Part shown: in pieces, positions 1 through 10,139 of the stretch
How positions within the stretch are numbered: position 1 is the stretch's first letter
How the letters are laid out: every line of letters begins with the position of its first letter
From: Massilia sp. Se16.2.3
GTDB lineage: Bacteria; Pseudomonadota; Gammaproteobacteria; Burkholderiales; Burkholderiaceae_D
NCBI RefSeq assembly: GCF_014171595.1
Contig: NZ_CP050451.1
Coordinates: 3,782,001-3,846,000 of the forward strand
Length of the DNA: 64,000 bases
Direction: 5' to 3'
The notes under the pieces: generated by a model
Told to the model about the DNA's origin: nothing
The model's input: the letters and a program-made list of their open reading frames with translations, nothing else
Database searches by the model: none
Translations under genes and position numbers: made by a program

Positions 1-721
1 CCCGATCGCGCCAACGGCACCGCCGTCGTCATCTGCCCGGGCGGCGGCTATGTGCGCCTGTCCACGGTGCGCGAGGGCGAACAGTACGCGCGCTGGCTGG
101 GCAGCCTGGGCGTCACCAGCTTCGTGCTCACCTCGCGCCTGGCCGAATTCGGCCATCCGGCGCCGCTGCGCGACGTCCTGCGCGCCGTGCGCCTGGTCCG
201 CGCGGGCGCGAGCCGCCACGGCGTGCGCCCGGACCGTATCGGCGTCATGGGCAGTTCGGCCGGCGGCCACCTGGCTGCCTGCGCCGGCACCCTGTTCGAG
301 CATCCGCTCGGGCGCACAGGCGCCGAGCTGGACGGCGTCAGCGCCCGCCCCGACTTCATGCTGCTGATGTACCCCGTGATCGCGATGGACGGAGCGGCGG
401 CGCACGCCGGTTCGCGCAAGGCCCTGCTGGGCGCCGCGCCAAACCGCCGCCGACATCGCCCTGATGTCGCTCGAGCGCCAGGTCACGCGCGCCACGCCGC
501 CGACCCTGCTGATCCACACCCAGGCCGACGAATCGGTGCCGGTCGAGAACAGCATCCTGTTCTACCAGGCCCCGGTACGCGCCAAGGTGCCGGCGGAGAT
601 GTACCTGTTCGAGCACGGGGAGCACGGCATGGCGATGCGTCCCGGCCTGGGCACGGCATCGACCTGGCCGCGCCGCGCCGAGGAATGGCTGCACGGCCGC
701 GGGCTGCTCGATCCGGCATGA
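1..721 (+). CDS. Alpha/beta-hydrolase, acetylesterase-like (5' partial, frameshifted)
   Basis: The gene is cut by the left window edge; frame 1 is open from base 1. Visible hallmarks are the oxyanion loop CPGGGY, the nucleophile elbow GSSAGGH, an acid loop HTQADESVPVEN and the catalytic histidine region EHGEHGMAM, in the order usual for small secreted or cytosolic carbohydrate esterases (BD-FAE or acetylxylan-esterase type). The reading frame shifts at about 439: frame 1 ends the elbow half, frame 2 (from about 440) carries the acid and histidine. One surplus base explains it, so both halves are treated as one gene. Deacylation of plant polysaccharide would fit the GH43 locus 10 kb away, but the substrate is inferred. 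Confidence 0.72.
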
Positions 722-776
722 ACCTGCCGCGAGGCGGTCTGTCCGCCCTTGTCCCTCAACTCCAACCCTGATCCCG

Positions 777-1142
777 ATGCGTTCCCTTCTCCTTTCCACC
801 GCCCTGATACTGCCCGCGCTCGCCTCGGCAGAGGTTCCCTATTTTCCCAGGTTCGCGCGCCAGGCTTTGGATGCCGAAGTGCTGTCGTGGGAGCTGTGCC
901 CGAAACCCGAATACCCGCGCAGCTCGGCGCGTAACGAGGAGGAAGGCAGCGTCACTCTGCATTTCACGGTGGGTGCGGACGGACGCCTGCTTGCGACGCG
1001 CGTCGCGAGCAGCTCCGGCTATCGCGCCCTCGACGCCGCCGCCTATTCGGCGCTGTCGCAATGCCGCTTCCGCCCCGCCAGTATCGACGGCGATCCGGTG
1101 CAGATGACGATGTACGTCCAGTACATCTGGAGCCTCGAATGA
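777..1142 (+). CDS. TonB C-terminal-domain protein, small and exported
   Basis: This 121-residue protein begins with a short signal peptide (MRSLLLSTALILPALASA) followed almost at once by a TonB C-terminal fold: CPKPEYP, then GSVTLHFTVGADG and a YRALDAAAYSAL helix, and FRPASIDGDPV. Classical TonB has an inner-membrane helix and a long Pro-rich periplasmic spacer; both are absent, so it cannot span the periplasm like canonical TonB. It may be a soluble periplasmic helper. The stop overlaps the start of the downstream TPR gene by four bases (ATGA), which suggests translational coupling. Confidence 0.75.
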   Translation: MRSLLLSTALILPALASAEVPYFPRFARQALDAEVLSWELCPKPEYPRSSARNEEEGSVTLHFTVGADGRLLATRVASSSGYRALDAAAYSALSQCRFRPASIDGDPVQMTMYVQYIWSLE

Positions 1143-2770
1143 AGCGCGCCCTCCTTTCCCTGCTGGTGGCGGGCGCCTGCGCGCACGTGCAGGCCGCTTC
1201 CGTAAGCTGCGGCCCGTCGCGGCACGCCGACCCTGCTGCGCTCACGCGCGCCGATGCGGCCCTGGAAAGGCCAGGGCCAACCCGGGCGCGCAGGAGCTGC
1301 TGCTGGCCGAGGCGCTGGCCGACTCCGCCGGCGCCCTCGCCCGGCACACGGGCAATGCCGCCGCGACGCCGAAGGACCGGCCAGGCGCGCTCGACCTGCT
1401 CGGGCGTGCGCGTACGATCTGGGCCGCGGCGCAACCGAACGCAGAACTTGCCAGCCGCCTGTGGCAGCGCGGGCGGCGCGACTTGCTGGCCCACCACTGC
1501 CCACTGGCGCTGGGCGAACTGGAAAGCGCGCTGGGCGCGGCCGACAAGGCGGGCGACACCAGACTGGCGGAGTCGATCCTGCGCGACCTGGCCCGGTGGC
1601 CGGGGCGATGCGCGACGATGCCGTGCTCAAGCCCATTGCACCGCGCCTGTCTGCCCTGCTCGAAGCGGACAGCGCGCCGCTGGCGCAGGACCGGCTCGAT
1701 GGCTACCTGGCTGCCGCGGGCTACTACTACCGGGCGCAGGACAATACCCGCGCCGAGACGCTCCTCAAGCGCCTCCGTGAGCAGGCACGGACGGCCAACC
1801 CGCAGGATGGCGCCCTGCTGCGCCGCCTCGACTTCGAGCTGGCCAGCGTCCTGTATGCGCAACTGCGCTACAAGGAAGCGCAAGCCTTGAGCGCGCCCCC
1901 CTGCAGCGACCGCCTGTGGAAGCGCCGACACCCTACCTGATGCACAAGCAGCTCGAACAGGACATGGCCGCGCGCGTGCGCGCCGGCGACCTGGCCGGGG
2001 CCGCGACACTTGGCCGGGAAGCGCTGGCGCGCTATACCGCCGAGCGTGCACGCGCCGACGCCAGCATGACCGCGGCGGCGGCCAGCCAGGAGGCCGCGCT
2101 CGCGCAAGGCCGCCAGATCGATGCCGCGGCCGCAGCGGCAAAGCTCGCCCGGAGCAAGGCCGACGTGTCCTCGCTGCGTACGATGGCCGCCGATATCCAG
2201 AGCGACCTGGGCGAAATACTGCATGCGCAGGGGCAACTGGACGCGGCACTGCCCTTGTACGAGACGGCACTGCGCGGCTATCCGGCTCCCGAAATGGTGC
2301 ACGTCTACAAGGTCAACCGCATACTGGCCGCCATGGGAGCACTGTACCGTACGCGAGGCGACACCCCCGCGCGCGCTGGCGCTGCAGCAGCAGGTGCATG
2401 CCGCACTGCTGCCGCGCCTCGGCAAGGACCACCCCGACGTCATCGCCGCCGAAGACGAAATGGCGGCGCTACACCGGCGCTGAAGGATTATGCCGCCGCC
2501 GCGCCGCTGGCTGCGCGCCAGCGCGAACGCGCCGAGCGCAGCCAGGCGCCGCCGGCGAGGCTCGCGCCGATCCCGGAAGCGCAGGCCGACATCGCCACGG
2601 GCCAGGGCGACCGCGCCGGCGCGCTCGCTTCGCTGGAGCACGCGGTAGCGGTGTGGGCGTCCGCGGGCGAAGCCGGTGCCGCGCCAAAGCGCAAGGCGCA
2701 AGCGCGCGTGGACGCGCTGGCCAAGGGCATGGGTGCGGCGCCCGCGCGCCAGGCGAAGCGGGCGAAATAG
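1139..2770 (+). CDS. Exported TPR-rich protein (five apparent frameshifts)
   Basis: Starts at an ATG that overlaps the stop of the TonB-domain gene. A signal peptide (MKRALLSLLVAGACAHVQA) is followed by an Ala/Leu-rich helical repeat protein of about 540 residues with TPR-like stretches such as LAAAGYYYRAQDNTRAETLL and GQLDAALPLYETALRGYP. The frame changes near 1268, 1594, 1898, 2364 and 2478. At each site a run of A, C or G (for example CCCCCC at 1898) is one base too long or short, and a single correction rejoins the protein. It is therefore probably intact in the organism. A scaffold role beside the TonB-domain protein is a guess. Confidence 0.6.
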
Positions 2771-2830
2771 CGTAGCACAGGCAGGGCCGTCGCCTGACGC
2801 GGCAAGCCCTGCGCCGGCGCGGGCGCGTCC

Positions 2831-4640
2831 CTAGCGCCGGTCGCGGCTAAAACCGTCCGCGCTCCAGCCTTCGCTACCCACCCCGTGGTGGACATGGAAG
2901 AGCCGCCCCGGATCGAGCGCGTCTTTCACCCGCAGGAGCCGGGCATAATGGCTGCCCCAGTAGGCATCCTGCCAGCGTTCCCGGAAATAATCGCTTTCCG
3001 AAACATAGGCGCCCGCGTTCGGCGCAGCTTTCAGCAGCGCGTCCATCGCGCCTCGGATCTTGGCCGCCGCGCCCCGTGCGCGCGCTCCTCGTCGCGCGGC
3101 TTCTCGAGCAGGCCCGGATAGGCCGGACCGCTGCCGCCGGCAATGATCGCCAGCGCGAAGGCATCGAGCACGGCCGGGTTCATCGATGTATTCCCGGTCG
3201 CGGCCAGCGCCTCCCGGGCACCGCCGGCCAGGCCCTTGTTGAAATGCAGTTCGAAATCCCACTGGGCGGCCGCTGCGCACAGTGCCTCGACCAGCAGCGC
3301 CTGGCCCTCGGCGTGGAGCAGCTTCGCCGGCAGCCAGGCCGACTGGTAGCCGTGGATGAACCAGCCGGCTTGCTCGCCGTCGCCGGTCCAGAAGAAGCGG
3401 TCGGGCGAGGCCTGGGCGCCGCCGTCCATCGTCATGATGCCGGGAGCGTGCTGGGCGAAGAAGCGCGGGTTCCAGAATTCGCGCGCCGGTACGGCCATCA
3501 CGGTCGGCTCTTTGACACTGTATTCCTTGCGCTCGCGCACCCAGGCGAAGAATGGCGCCCACACTGCCTGGGCCTGGGCGCGGTCCAGCCCCTGGAACAC
3601 CATCGACAGTTTCAGCCGCTTGCCCTCGCGCAGCGAGACCGTCTCGCCCCAGTGTTCATTGAACAGGCTGGTGGCATAGAAGTCGACGAAGCGCGCCACC
3701 AGGGCGCGCCAAGCCTCGGGCGTGGCGGCCGTGATCTCGCCGAACACCGCACCGAAGAACGCCGGCAGCGGATGGGTTCTCAAGGTCAGGCGCGTGACCA
3801 CGCCGAAGCTGCCGCCACCGCCGCCCTTCAGGGCCCAGAACAGGTCGGGATTGGTGACCGCATTGGCGATGCGGACCTCGCCGTCGGCGGTGACGACTTC
3901 CGCCTCGATCAGGTTGGCCGCCGCCGTGCCGAAGCGCTTCGAGAAGCTGCCGAAGCCGCCGCCCTGCACCAGCCCGGCGACGCCGACGGTGGTGCAGCCG
4001 CCGCCCTGCACGTAGCGCCCGCCACGGGTGGTGACCGCGGAATACGCATCGGCCCACATGGCGCCGGCGCCCACGCTCACCGCCGCCTGGGCCGACTCAG
4101 GTGGGCAGCCCTGGCCGACAAAGGCTTCGTGCATGCCGACCGCGTTCATCTTGCGCGTCCACACAAGCAGCGAATCCGGCGCATTCGAGGCGCCGTGGTA
4201 GCTGTGGCCGCCGCCCTTGACCACCAGGCGCAGCTTGTGGCGCCGTGCGAACTTGACGGCGGCGGCAACGTCGCGTGCATCCTGCGCAGCCACTGCGTAG
4301 CTGCTCGGGCGCGATTCCCACGCGTCCTGCCAGCCGCTGGTCTGGGTCAGCGCCGCATGGTCGCCGATATAGAAGGGGTTCCTGATACCGGCCAGGGCTT
4401 CCCTTGCGGACGGCGTCGCTCTGCCCGCGAGCGAAGGGCGAAACCGGGCTCGACAGGCGGCCCCCGACCTCGTCGCGCAGCGCTTGCCATTCGCGCGCGC
4501 CCGGCCATCCCGCCCTGCCCGGCCGCGCGCGCATATGCGGCAACGGCGCCGGCTTGCCCTGTGCCAGCGCCCTGGCCGGCAGGGCGCCTGGCAGGAGTGC
4601 GACCGAACCCATCATCCCCAGAACTTCCCGTCGTTTCATT
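2831..4640 (-). CDS. Berberine-bridge-type FAD oxidoreductase, Tat-exported (frameshifted)
   Basis: The start at 4640 gives MKRREVLGMMGSVALLPGA, a twin-arginine-like signal. The FAD-binding PCMH domain follows, with GGGHSYHGAS (the histidine that binds FAD in this family) and GGGCTTVGVAGLVQGGGFG (the cysteine used for the second covalent bond in berberine bridge enzymes). The C-terminal BBE segment ends DPGRLFHVHHGVG. Total length is about 600 residues. Two frame changes, near 4400 and 3085, split the gene into three pieces that join without loss of family motifs. Members oxidise alcohols, sugars or alkaloids with oxygen; the substrate here is unknown. Confidence 0.78.
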
Positions 4641-4785
4641 GTCCCCCCTTGTGAACGGCAGCTTCGTATAGTTTCCCAAGAGCATATCGTAATGACAAGA
4701 AGCGAGCGAGCTTTTTGCGGGCCGCCCGGCACGGTGGAATCTGCCAGAATGCAGTCTGCAGCTTTCTTCGCCATTCGCCCACATC

Positions 4786-5161
4786 ATGAACACCGAGCTC
4801 AACCGCGATTCGATCGCCACCCTGGTCCACGACTTCTATGCCGACATCCGCCGCGACAGCACGCTCGGTCCCGTGTTCGACGCCGCCATCGGCGCCGACT
4901 GGGAGCCTCACCTGGCGCGCATGGTCGACTTCTGGTCGTCCGTGATGCTGTCGAGCGGCGAATTCAAGGGCAATGTGTACGGCAAGCACATGGCGCTGCA
5001 GGGCATCGCGCCCGAGCATTTCCGGCGCTGGCTGGGCCTGTTCGAGTCCCATGTGCACCGGCTGTTCGCGCCCGAAGTGGCGGAAGGCTTCGGCGGCGGC
5101 GGCGCGGCGCATCGCCGCCAGCCTGCAGTATGGGTTTTTCGGCCGCGTCGAAGTCGCCTAG
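4786..5161 (+). CDS. Group 3 truncated haemoglobin (frameshifted near 3' end)
   Basis: About 125 residues with the trHb3 pattern: LVHDFYADIRRDSTLGPVF at the N-terminus, the FWSSVMLSSGEFKGNVY stretch, the proximal-histidine helix around EHFRRWLGLFESHVHRLF, and the terminal ARRIAASLQYGFF. The last 20 residues lie in another frame, after a GGC-repeat tract at 5093-5104 where one base is off. It is divergent from the BBE oxidoreductase (145 bp between starts) and overlaps the convergent oxidoreductase stop by four bases. Group 3 globins bind oxygen or NO; the physiological role is not evident from context. Confidence 0.85.
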
Positions 5162-6786
5162 CCTGCCTCGCGGACGCGCTCTTCGCGATGCGGAAATGCG
5201 CGCACGTCGCGCAGGACTTCGCGCGCGGCGTTGTGGCCCGGCGCCCCGGTGACCCCGCCGCCCGGATGGGTACCGGCGCCGCAGGTATACAGGCCCTTGA
5301 CCGGACCGCGGTAGTCGGCATGGCCCAGCATCGGCCGCGCCGCGAACAATTGGTCGAGCCCGAGCGCGCCGTGGAAGATGTCGCCGCCGACCAGGCCGAA
5401 GCTGCGTTCCAGGTCCAATGGGCTCATGATCTGGCGGCCCAGCACCGAACGCTTGAAATTCGGCGCGTAGCGGTCGACGGTGGCGATCATCAAATCCGCG
5501 ACCTCGTCGCGATGGGCGTCCCAGCTGGCGCCATCGGGCAGCTGGGGCGCGACATGCTGGCAGAACAGGCTGGCCACGTGCTGGCCGGGCGGCGCCAGCG
5601 TCGGGTCCAGCGTCGACGGGATCAGGAGTTCGACGATCGGCTCGCGCGACCACCCCTGCGTGCGCGCATCCATCCAGGCGCGTTCCATGTAGGCCAGGCT
5701 GGGAGCGATGATGATGCCGCTGCCGTGGTGTTCGGCCGCCTCGCGCCCGGGCAGGCAGCGAAAGTCCGGCAGTTCCGACAGCGCCACGTTCATGCGGAAG
5801 GTCCCTGAACCACAGCGCCAGCCGCGCATGCGCCGCAGGAAGTCCTCGGGCAGCGCGACCGCATCCACCAGGGAGGTATAGAGCAGGCGCGGGTTCAGGT
5901 TCGAGACGACCACGCGCGCGTCCAGCCGCTCGCCCTTCGCGGTGACGACGCCGCTGGCCCGGCCGCCACCCACCAGCACTTCGGCCACCGGGCTGGCGGT
6001 CCGGATCTCCACGCCGAGTGCGCCCACGGCTTTCGCCATGGCCTGGGTGATCGCACCCATGCCGCCGATCGCATGGCCCCAGGTCCCCTTCTTGCCGTTG
6101 ACTTCGCCGAACACGTGGTGCAACAGCACATAGGCCGAGCCGGGCGCATACGGGCTGGCATAGTTGCCCACCACGCTGTCGAAGCCGTAGGCGGCCTTGA
6201 TCGGCGCACTCTCGAACCAGCCGTCGAGGTAGTCGCCGGCCGACTTCGTGAACAGGTCGAGCAGTTCGCGCTGGCTGGTCAAAGGCAGCCTGGCCATGCG
6301 CTTGCCCAGCTTGCCCGCCTTGAGCAGCTCGGGCAGCACCGCCAGCCATCCCCCGTCGACGCGGTTCGGCGGTGTTTGCAGCACCAGTTCGCGCAGCAGG
6401 TCGGCGGCGCCATCGAGCTGGGCGTGGAAGGCATCGAGCCGGTCGGCATCGCGCTGGGAGAACCTGGCGACTTCGGCATGCGTGCGGCCGGCGCCGATCT
6501 TCAGGTAGCGGCCGTCCTCGAAAGGCAGGAAGTTCGACAGCGGCCGCTCGACCACGCGCAGGCCGTGGCCCGCCAGGTTCATGTCCTGGATTACCTTCGG
6601 ATTCAGCAGCGACACGGTGTAGGCCGCGACGGAATTACGAAAGCCCGGGTGGAACTCCTCGGTGACGGCCGCCCCGCCGACGACCTCGCGCGCTTCGAGT
6701 ACGGTGACCTTCAGGCCGGCCCGTGCCAGGTAAAAGGCGCATACCAGGCCATTGTGGCCCGCCCCGATGATGACTGCGTCGCGCAT
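5158..6786 (-). CDS. Phytoene-desaturase-like NAD(P)/FAD oxidoreductase
   Basis: An intact 542-residue protein. The N-terminal Rossmann motif is VIIGAGHNGLVCAFYLARAG with VTVLEAREVVGGAA after it, and the C-terminal FAD motif is GLYTCGAGTHPGGGVTGAPG, the pair seen in the CrtI/PYROXD2 family. I chose the start at 6786 because a GGGGAGG ribosome-binding site lies about six bases upstream; the frame stays open for another 57 codons but these encode nothing conserved. No carotenoid genes are near, so it is more likely a general FAD amine or alkene oxidoreductase than a carotenoid enzyme. Confidence 0.82.
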   Translation of the reverse strand: MRDAVIIGAGHNGLVCAFYLARAGLKVTVLEAREVVGGAAVTEEFHPGFRNSVAAYTVSLLNPKVIQDMNLAGHGLRVVERPLSNFLPFEDGRYLKIGAGRTHAEVARFSQRDADRLDAFHAQLDGAADLLRELVLQTPPNRVDGGWLAVLPELLKAGKLGKRMARLPLTSQRELLDLFTKSAGDYLDGWFESAPIKAAYGFDSVVGNYASPYAPGSAYVLLHHVFGEVNGKKGTWGHAIGGMGAITQAMAKAVGALGVEIRTASPVAEVLVGGGRASGVVTAKGERLDARVVVSNLNPRLLYTSLVDAVALPEDFLRRMRGWRCGSGTFRMNVALSELPDFRCLPGREAAEHHGSGIIIAPSLAYMERAWMDARTQGWSREPIVELLIPSTLDPTLAPPGQHVASLFCQHVAPQLPDGASWDAHRDEVADLMIATVDRYAPNFKRSVLGRQIMSPLDLERSFGLVGGDIFHGALGLDQLFAARPMLGHADYRGPVKGLYTCGAGTHPGGGVTGAPGHNAAREVLRDVRAFPHREERVREAG

Positions 6787-6860
6787 CTGAATCCTCCCCG
6801 AGTAGGCGCCCATTGTGGCCCAGAATGGGGCATGGCGCACCTCCCAGAATGATGGGTTCC

Positions 6861-6965
6861 CGGAGCGCGTGACTACACTCCCATCGCTGCGTTGCGGCGG
6901 CTCGCCGTACACGCGTACTGTCTTCGCCGCTGCGCCTTGCCCTGGAAGTGTTGTCACACGCTCCG
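6861..6965. repeat. Intergenic palindromic repeat with 19-bp terminal inverted repeats
   Basis: The ends, 6861-6879 and 6947-6965, are inverted repeats matching at 17 of 19 positions. The centre has GCTCGCCGTAC followed by GTACTGTCTTCG, which can fold into a hairpin. The same central words recur in the element at 27692-27849. It lies directly after the MFS stop codon (6967-6969), so it might also act as that gene's transcript end. It is probably a dispersed non-coding repeat of this genome. Confidence 0.6.
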
Positions 6966-6966
6966 A

Positions 6967-8283
6967 TTACTCCAGGGCGCGCTGGCGCGATTCCACGTCG
7001 ACGCAGGCGATCGCCACGGCGCCCAGTACCAGGAAGGCGGCCAGCATCAGCAGCGACAGCGTGAAGCGGGTCGCCATCACCGGCGCCACGATGGCCGGCG
7101 CGAACAGGCCGCCGAAGCGTGCCACTGCCCCGGCCAGGCCCATGCCGCTGGCGCGCAGGTCGGTCGGATAGACCTCGGGCGTGAAGGCATACAGCGCACC
7201 CCAGGTGCCCAGCAGCGCAAAGCTCATCAGGAGCGTCGAGCCGACCACCACGGCGGTGGCGTCGCCAAGGCTGTAGAACAGGCAGCCCAGGGCGCTGAGC
7301 AGCAGGAAGCCGATCAGCGTCGGCCGGCGTCCCCAGCGCTCGACCCCATAGGCCGACAGCGCAAAGCCCGGCAGCTGCACCAGGGCCAGCAGGATCAGGA
7401 ATTCCTGGCCGCGCATGAAACCGAAACCCTGGGACGCGAGCTTCACGGGCAGGTAGACGAAGACGCCATAATAGGCGATCGAGATCAGCGCCCAGGCCGC
7501 GAACAGGGCCAGGCTGCGGCGGCGCAGGCCGCCGGCAAAGAGCGCCCCCAGGCCATGTTTCGGCGCGGTGTCAAGCTGCAGCGCCGGGATGGCGACCGTG
7601 CGGCGGTTCACGGCGGCGACCCTGGCCAGCACCGCGCGCGCCTCCTCCAGCCTGCCGCTGCGGTGCAGGTACATGGGCGACTCCGGCACGAAGGGGCGCA
7701 GCACCACGCCGACCAGCGCCGGCAGGCCGGTCACGAAAAAGATCACGCGCCAGGCGTCATCCCCCCCACCGCAGCGCCGCCAGTGCCAGCACGGCCAGCG
7801 CGATGGTGCCGACCGCCCAGAAGGACTCGAGCAGCACCAGCCAGCGCCCGCGCCGGTCGCTCGGCAGGAACTCGGCCATCATCGTGTAGTCGACCGGCAG
7901 CGTGCCGCCAACGCCGATGCCGGTGGCAAAGCGCAGCGCCAGCAGCCGGGAGAAGTCGGGCGCGAAGCTCGATGCGACCCGCAGCAGGCGTCGAGCACGA
8001 CGGTGGCGATGAGCACGGGCCGGCGCCCGATGCGGTCGGCCAGGCGCCCGAAGCCGAAGGCGCCGACCAGCATGCCGACGAAAAACAGGGTCCCCGTTTC
8101 GAGCGCCTGCGGGGTGGACAGGCCGAAGCTGCGCGCGATCGAGGGCGCGCTGAAACCGATCGACAGCACCTGCATGGCGTCGGCCATCCAGACCAGGCCG
8201 AAAATCAGGAAAAGACGGTACTGGAAGCGGCCGACCCCGGCCGCCTGCAAGCCCTGCTCCACTGTCGCTGTCCCATGCGCCAT
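6967..8283 (-). CDS. MFS transporter, sugar/metabolite:H+ symporter type (two frameshifts)
   Basis: About 438 residues in three frame segments. Recognisable are the start [18 protein letters not shown]1 with [16 protein letters not shown], loop motif [15 protein letters not shown], the TM4/5 segment [13 protein letters not shown], and the central cytosolic loop [17 protein letters not shown] typical of sugar-porter and MHS/SV2-like families. Frame changes sit near 7985 and in a run of seven C at about 7756. Substrate unknown. No adjacent catabolic gene on the same strand gives a clue; the phytoene-desaturase-like gene lies downstream beyond the palindromic repeat. Confidence 0.75.
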
Positions 8284-8609
8284 CGTGCTCCCCTTTGAAG
8301 AAACGGCTGCCTCGCCCTTGCGCTTGCGGCCGGGCGCAAGGCAGCACAGCCAGTCTGCAGAAGAAAACCGGCGCGCACTGTGCATTGGAAGACATAACCG
8401 GGAGAAACCATGCGTCGCCGCCCGGTTCCCACGCCGTTTTCATTACCCAAGAAACAACAATCTGGGCGTTTTGGACATAAATGCTGAGTAGCGCTTTGGG
8501 TTTGCGCCGAAACTTGCCAGAATAGCGACGCTTCGACGCGCGGCACCAGGTCCGCGCCGGGAAGACGACTTTCGTACCAGCCGCCCGCACAGGGCACCAA
8601 TCACAAGGA
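8284..8609. other. Divergent intergenic region, MFS/SapC
   Basis: This 326-bp stretch separates the divergent MFS and SapC-family genes and must hold both promoters. It is slightly more AT-rich at 8440-8490. I see no RNA gene, repeat or convincing operator. Open frames across it look like extensions or shadows without conserved residues. Confidence 0.5.
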
Positions 8610-9378
8610 ATGATCTTGGCCTCGATGATGTTCTATAGCAGCCCCGTCGCCCTCAATCGCGAGGCGCACCGCAACCTCAAGCTCGACACCGCGTCGACCG
8701 ATTTCGCCTACGCCGCCGGCACCAACTCGATGCTGCTCGCCGCCAGCGAGATCGCCGATGCCGCCCGCGACTATCCGGTCGTCTTCATCGGCGGCGAAGG
8801 CCAGCCGTACACCGTGGCCGCCATCATGGGCATGCGCGACGGCGAAAACCTGTTCGTCGACGCCGACGGCAACTGGGAGAGCGGCACCTACCTGCCCGCT
8901 TTCGCCCGCCGTTACCCCTTCGTGCTGGCCGAAGGCGGCGCCCAGGGTGGCGAGCTGACCGTCTGCTTCGACGAGGCATCGCCGCGCATGACCAGCGAAT
9001 CGGGCACGCCCCTGTTTGACGAACAGGGCGGCCCGTCCCAGCTGCTGCAGGACGCCATCGCCTTCCTGGAGCTGTTCCACACCCAGATGCAGCAGACGGC
9101 GCAGATGGCGCAGCGCATCGCCGAGGCCGGCCTCCTGGTGCCGCGTACGATGGAAATGGTGCGCGGCGAGCAGCGCTACGCGCTCAATGGCGTCCACGTC
9201 GTCGACCGCGACAAGCTGATGGCGCTGGACGACGCGACGGTGCTGGAACTGCACCGCTCGGGCGCCCTGTACGCCATCCACGCGCACCTGATGTCGCTGT
9301 CCCGGGGCGAGCGCCCGGGCACTGCGCCTGGACGCGCGCCTGGCCGAGCAGAAGGCCGCGCAAGACCAGGCCGGCTAA
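8610..9378 (+). CDS. SapC family protein (frameshifted near 3' end)
   Basis: About 255 residues. The N-terminus ([20 protein letters not shown]) and the core segments [21 protein letters not shown] and [17 protein letters not shown] fit the SapC-like family, first described in Campylobacter S-layer loci but common in proteobacteria, often next to TonB receptors and tryptophan halogenases. None of those partners is adjacent here. The frame changes near 9310-9330 in a GC-rich tract, and the restored tail [14 protein letters not shown] ends at the TAA at 9376. The function is unknown. Confidence 0.8.
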
Positions 9379-9396
9379 GGGGGCTGCGCACTGCCC

Positions 9397-9424
9397 CTGC
9401 GCCCGCCTGGAGTGGGCGCAGGGC
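9397..9424. terminator. Hairpin between convergent SapC and SRAP genes
   Basis: An eight-base stem (CTGCGCCC paired with GGGCGCAG) with a nine-base loop, extendable on the right, lies between the two convergent stop codons at 9378 and 9435. There is no clear U tract on either side, so termination may be inefficient or factor dependent. Confidence 0.45.
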
Positions 9425-9434
9425 GGCGCGCGTC

Positions 9435-10115
9435 CTAGAACAATTCGAGGTTGACCGGCGCGGATGGTTTACGCGGCGCGTTCGGCGCCGGCCAGTCGCG
9501 CATGCGCTCGGCCGGATAGTGGCGCAGGAAGCTGCGCGCCAGCTCCAGGTCGCCGCAGGCCAGCCAGCTGTCGACCTCCTCATGCGGCAGCACCACCAGC
9601 GAGCGCTTTTCGTCGCCCGGCCGGTGCATCCGCCGCAGCAGCGGATGCTCGTCCGCGTTGATGGTGATCTGGGTGAACGAGGTCGACACGCCGCCATCCG
9701 GCTCGGCCCAGTCGCGCCACAGGCCGGCGACATAGAACAACGCATCGTCGCGCATGCCGATCGCATGGCGCACGGCGCGGCCGCTCTCGTAGCAGGGCTC
9801 GTAGAACCAGGCCATTGGCACCGCGCACAGCTGCAGGCGGCGCCAGCTCGGCGCGAACGAACGCCGTTCGGCCAGCGATTCGGCACGCGCGTTCATCGTA
9901 TCGAAGGGCTTGATCTCGGGCGGAATCATGCGCCGCGGGACCATGCCGTAGCTGGCCAGGCAGGCTTCTCGCCTGCCGTTCTCGCCGCGCCGGACGATGG
10001 GCGCGTCGTAATCCTTCCAGGTCTCTTCCGGCCAGCGCCAGTCCGCAGGCAGCTCGCTGAAGGCGCCGAGCGAACCGAATTGCTCCGGTGTCGGCGGGCG
10101 GTAGTTAACACACAT
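9435..10115 (-). CDS. yedK: SRAP-domain protein, YedK/HMCES abasic-site DNA crosslinker
   Basis: An intact 226-residue protein. Cys2 directly after the start methionine (MCVNYR) is the residue that forms the thiazolidine link to abasic DNA in this family. The other conserved elements are present: MNARAESL, the glutamate in the AWFYEPC segment, and the DEHPLLRRMHRPGDEKRSLVV stretch holding the histidine, quoted here in part by its position (about residues 158-178). The protein shields abasic sites in single-stranded DNA. It is convergent with the SapC gene and has no obvious operon partner. Confidence 0.88.
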   Translation of the reverse strand: MCVNYRPPTPEQFGSLGAFSELPADWRWPEETWKDYDAPIVRRGENGRREACLASYGMVPRRMIPPEIKPFDTMNARAESLAERRSFAPSWRRLQLCAVPMAWFYEPCYESGRAVRHAIGMRDDALFYVAGLWRDWAEPDGGVSTSFTQITINADEHPLLRRMHRPGDEKRSLVVLPHEEVDSWLACGDLELARSFLRHYPAERMRDWPAPNAPRKPSAPVNLELF

Positions 10116-10139
10116 GACTGCGGCACATGGCTGCGCGCC

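Noticed and set aside
1139..2770. A decayed pseudogene
   Set aside because: All five frame changes sit in homopolymers, and the corrected protein has no in-frame stop and keeps its signal peptide and repeat pattern.
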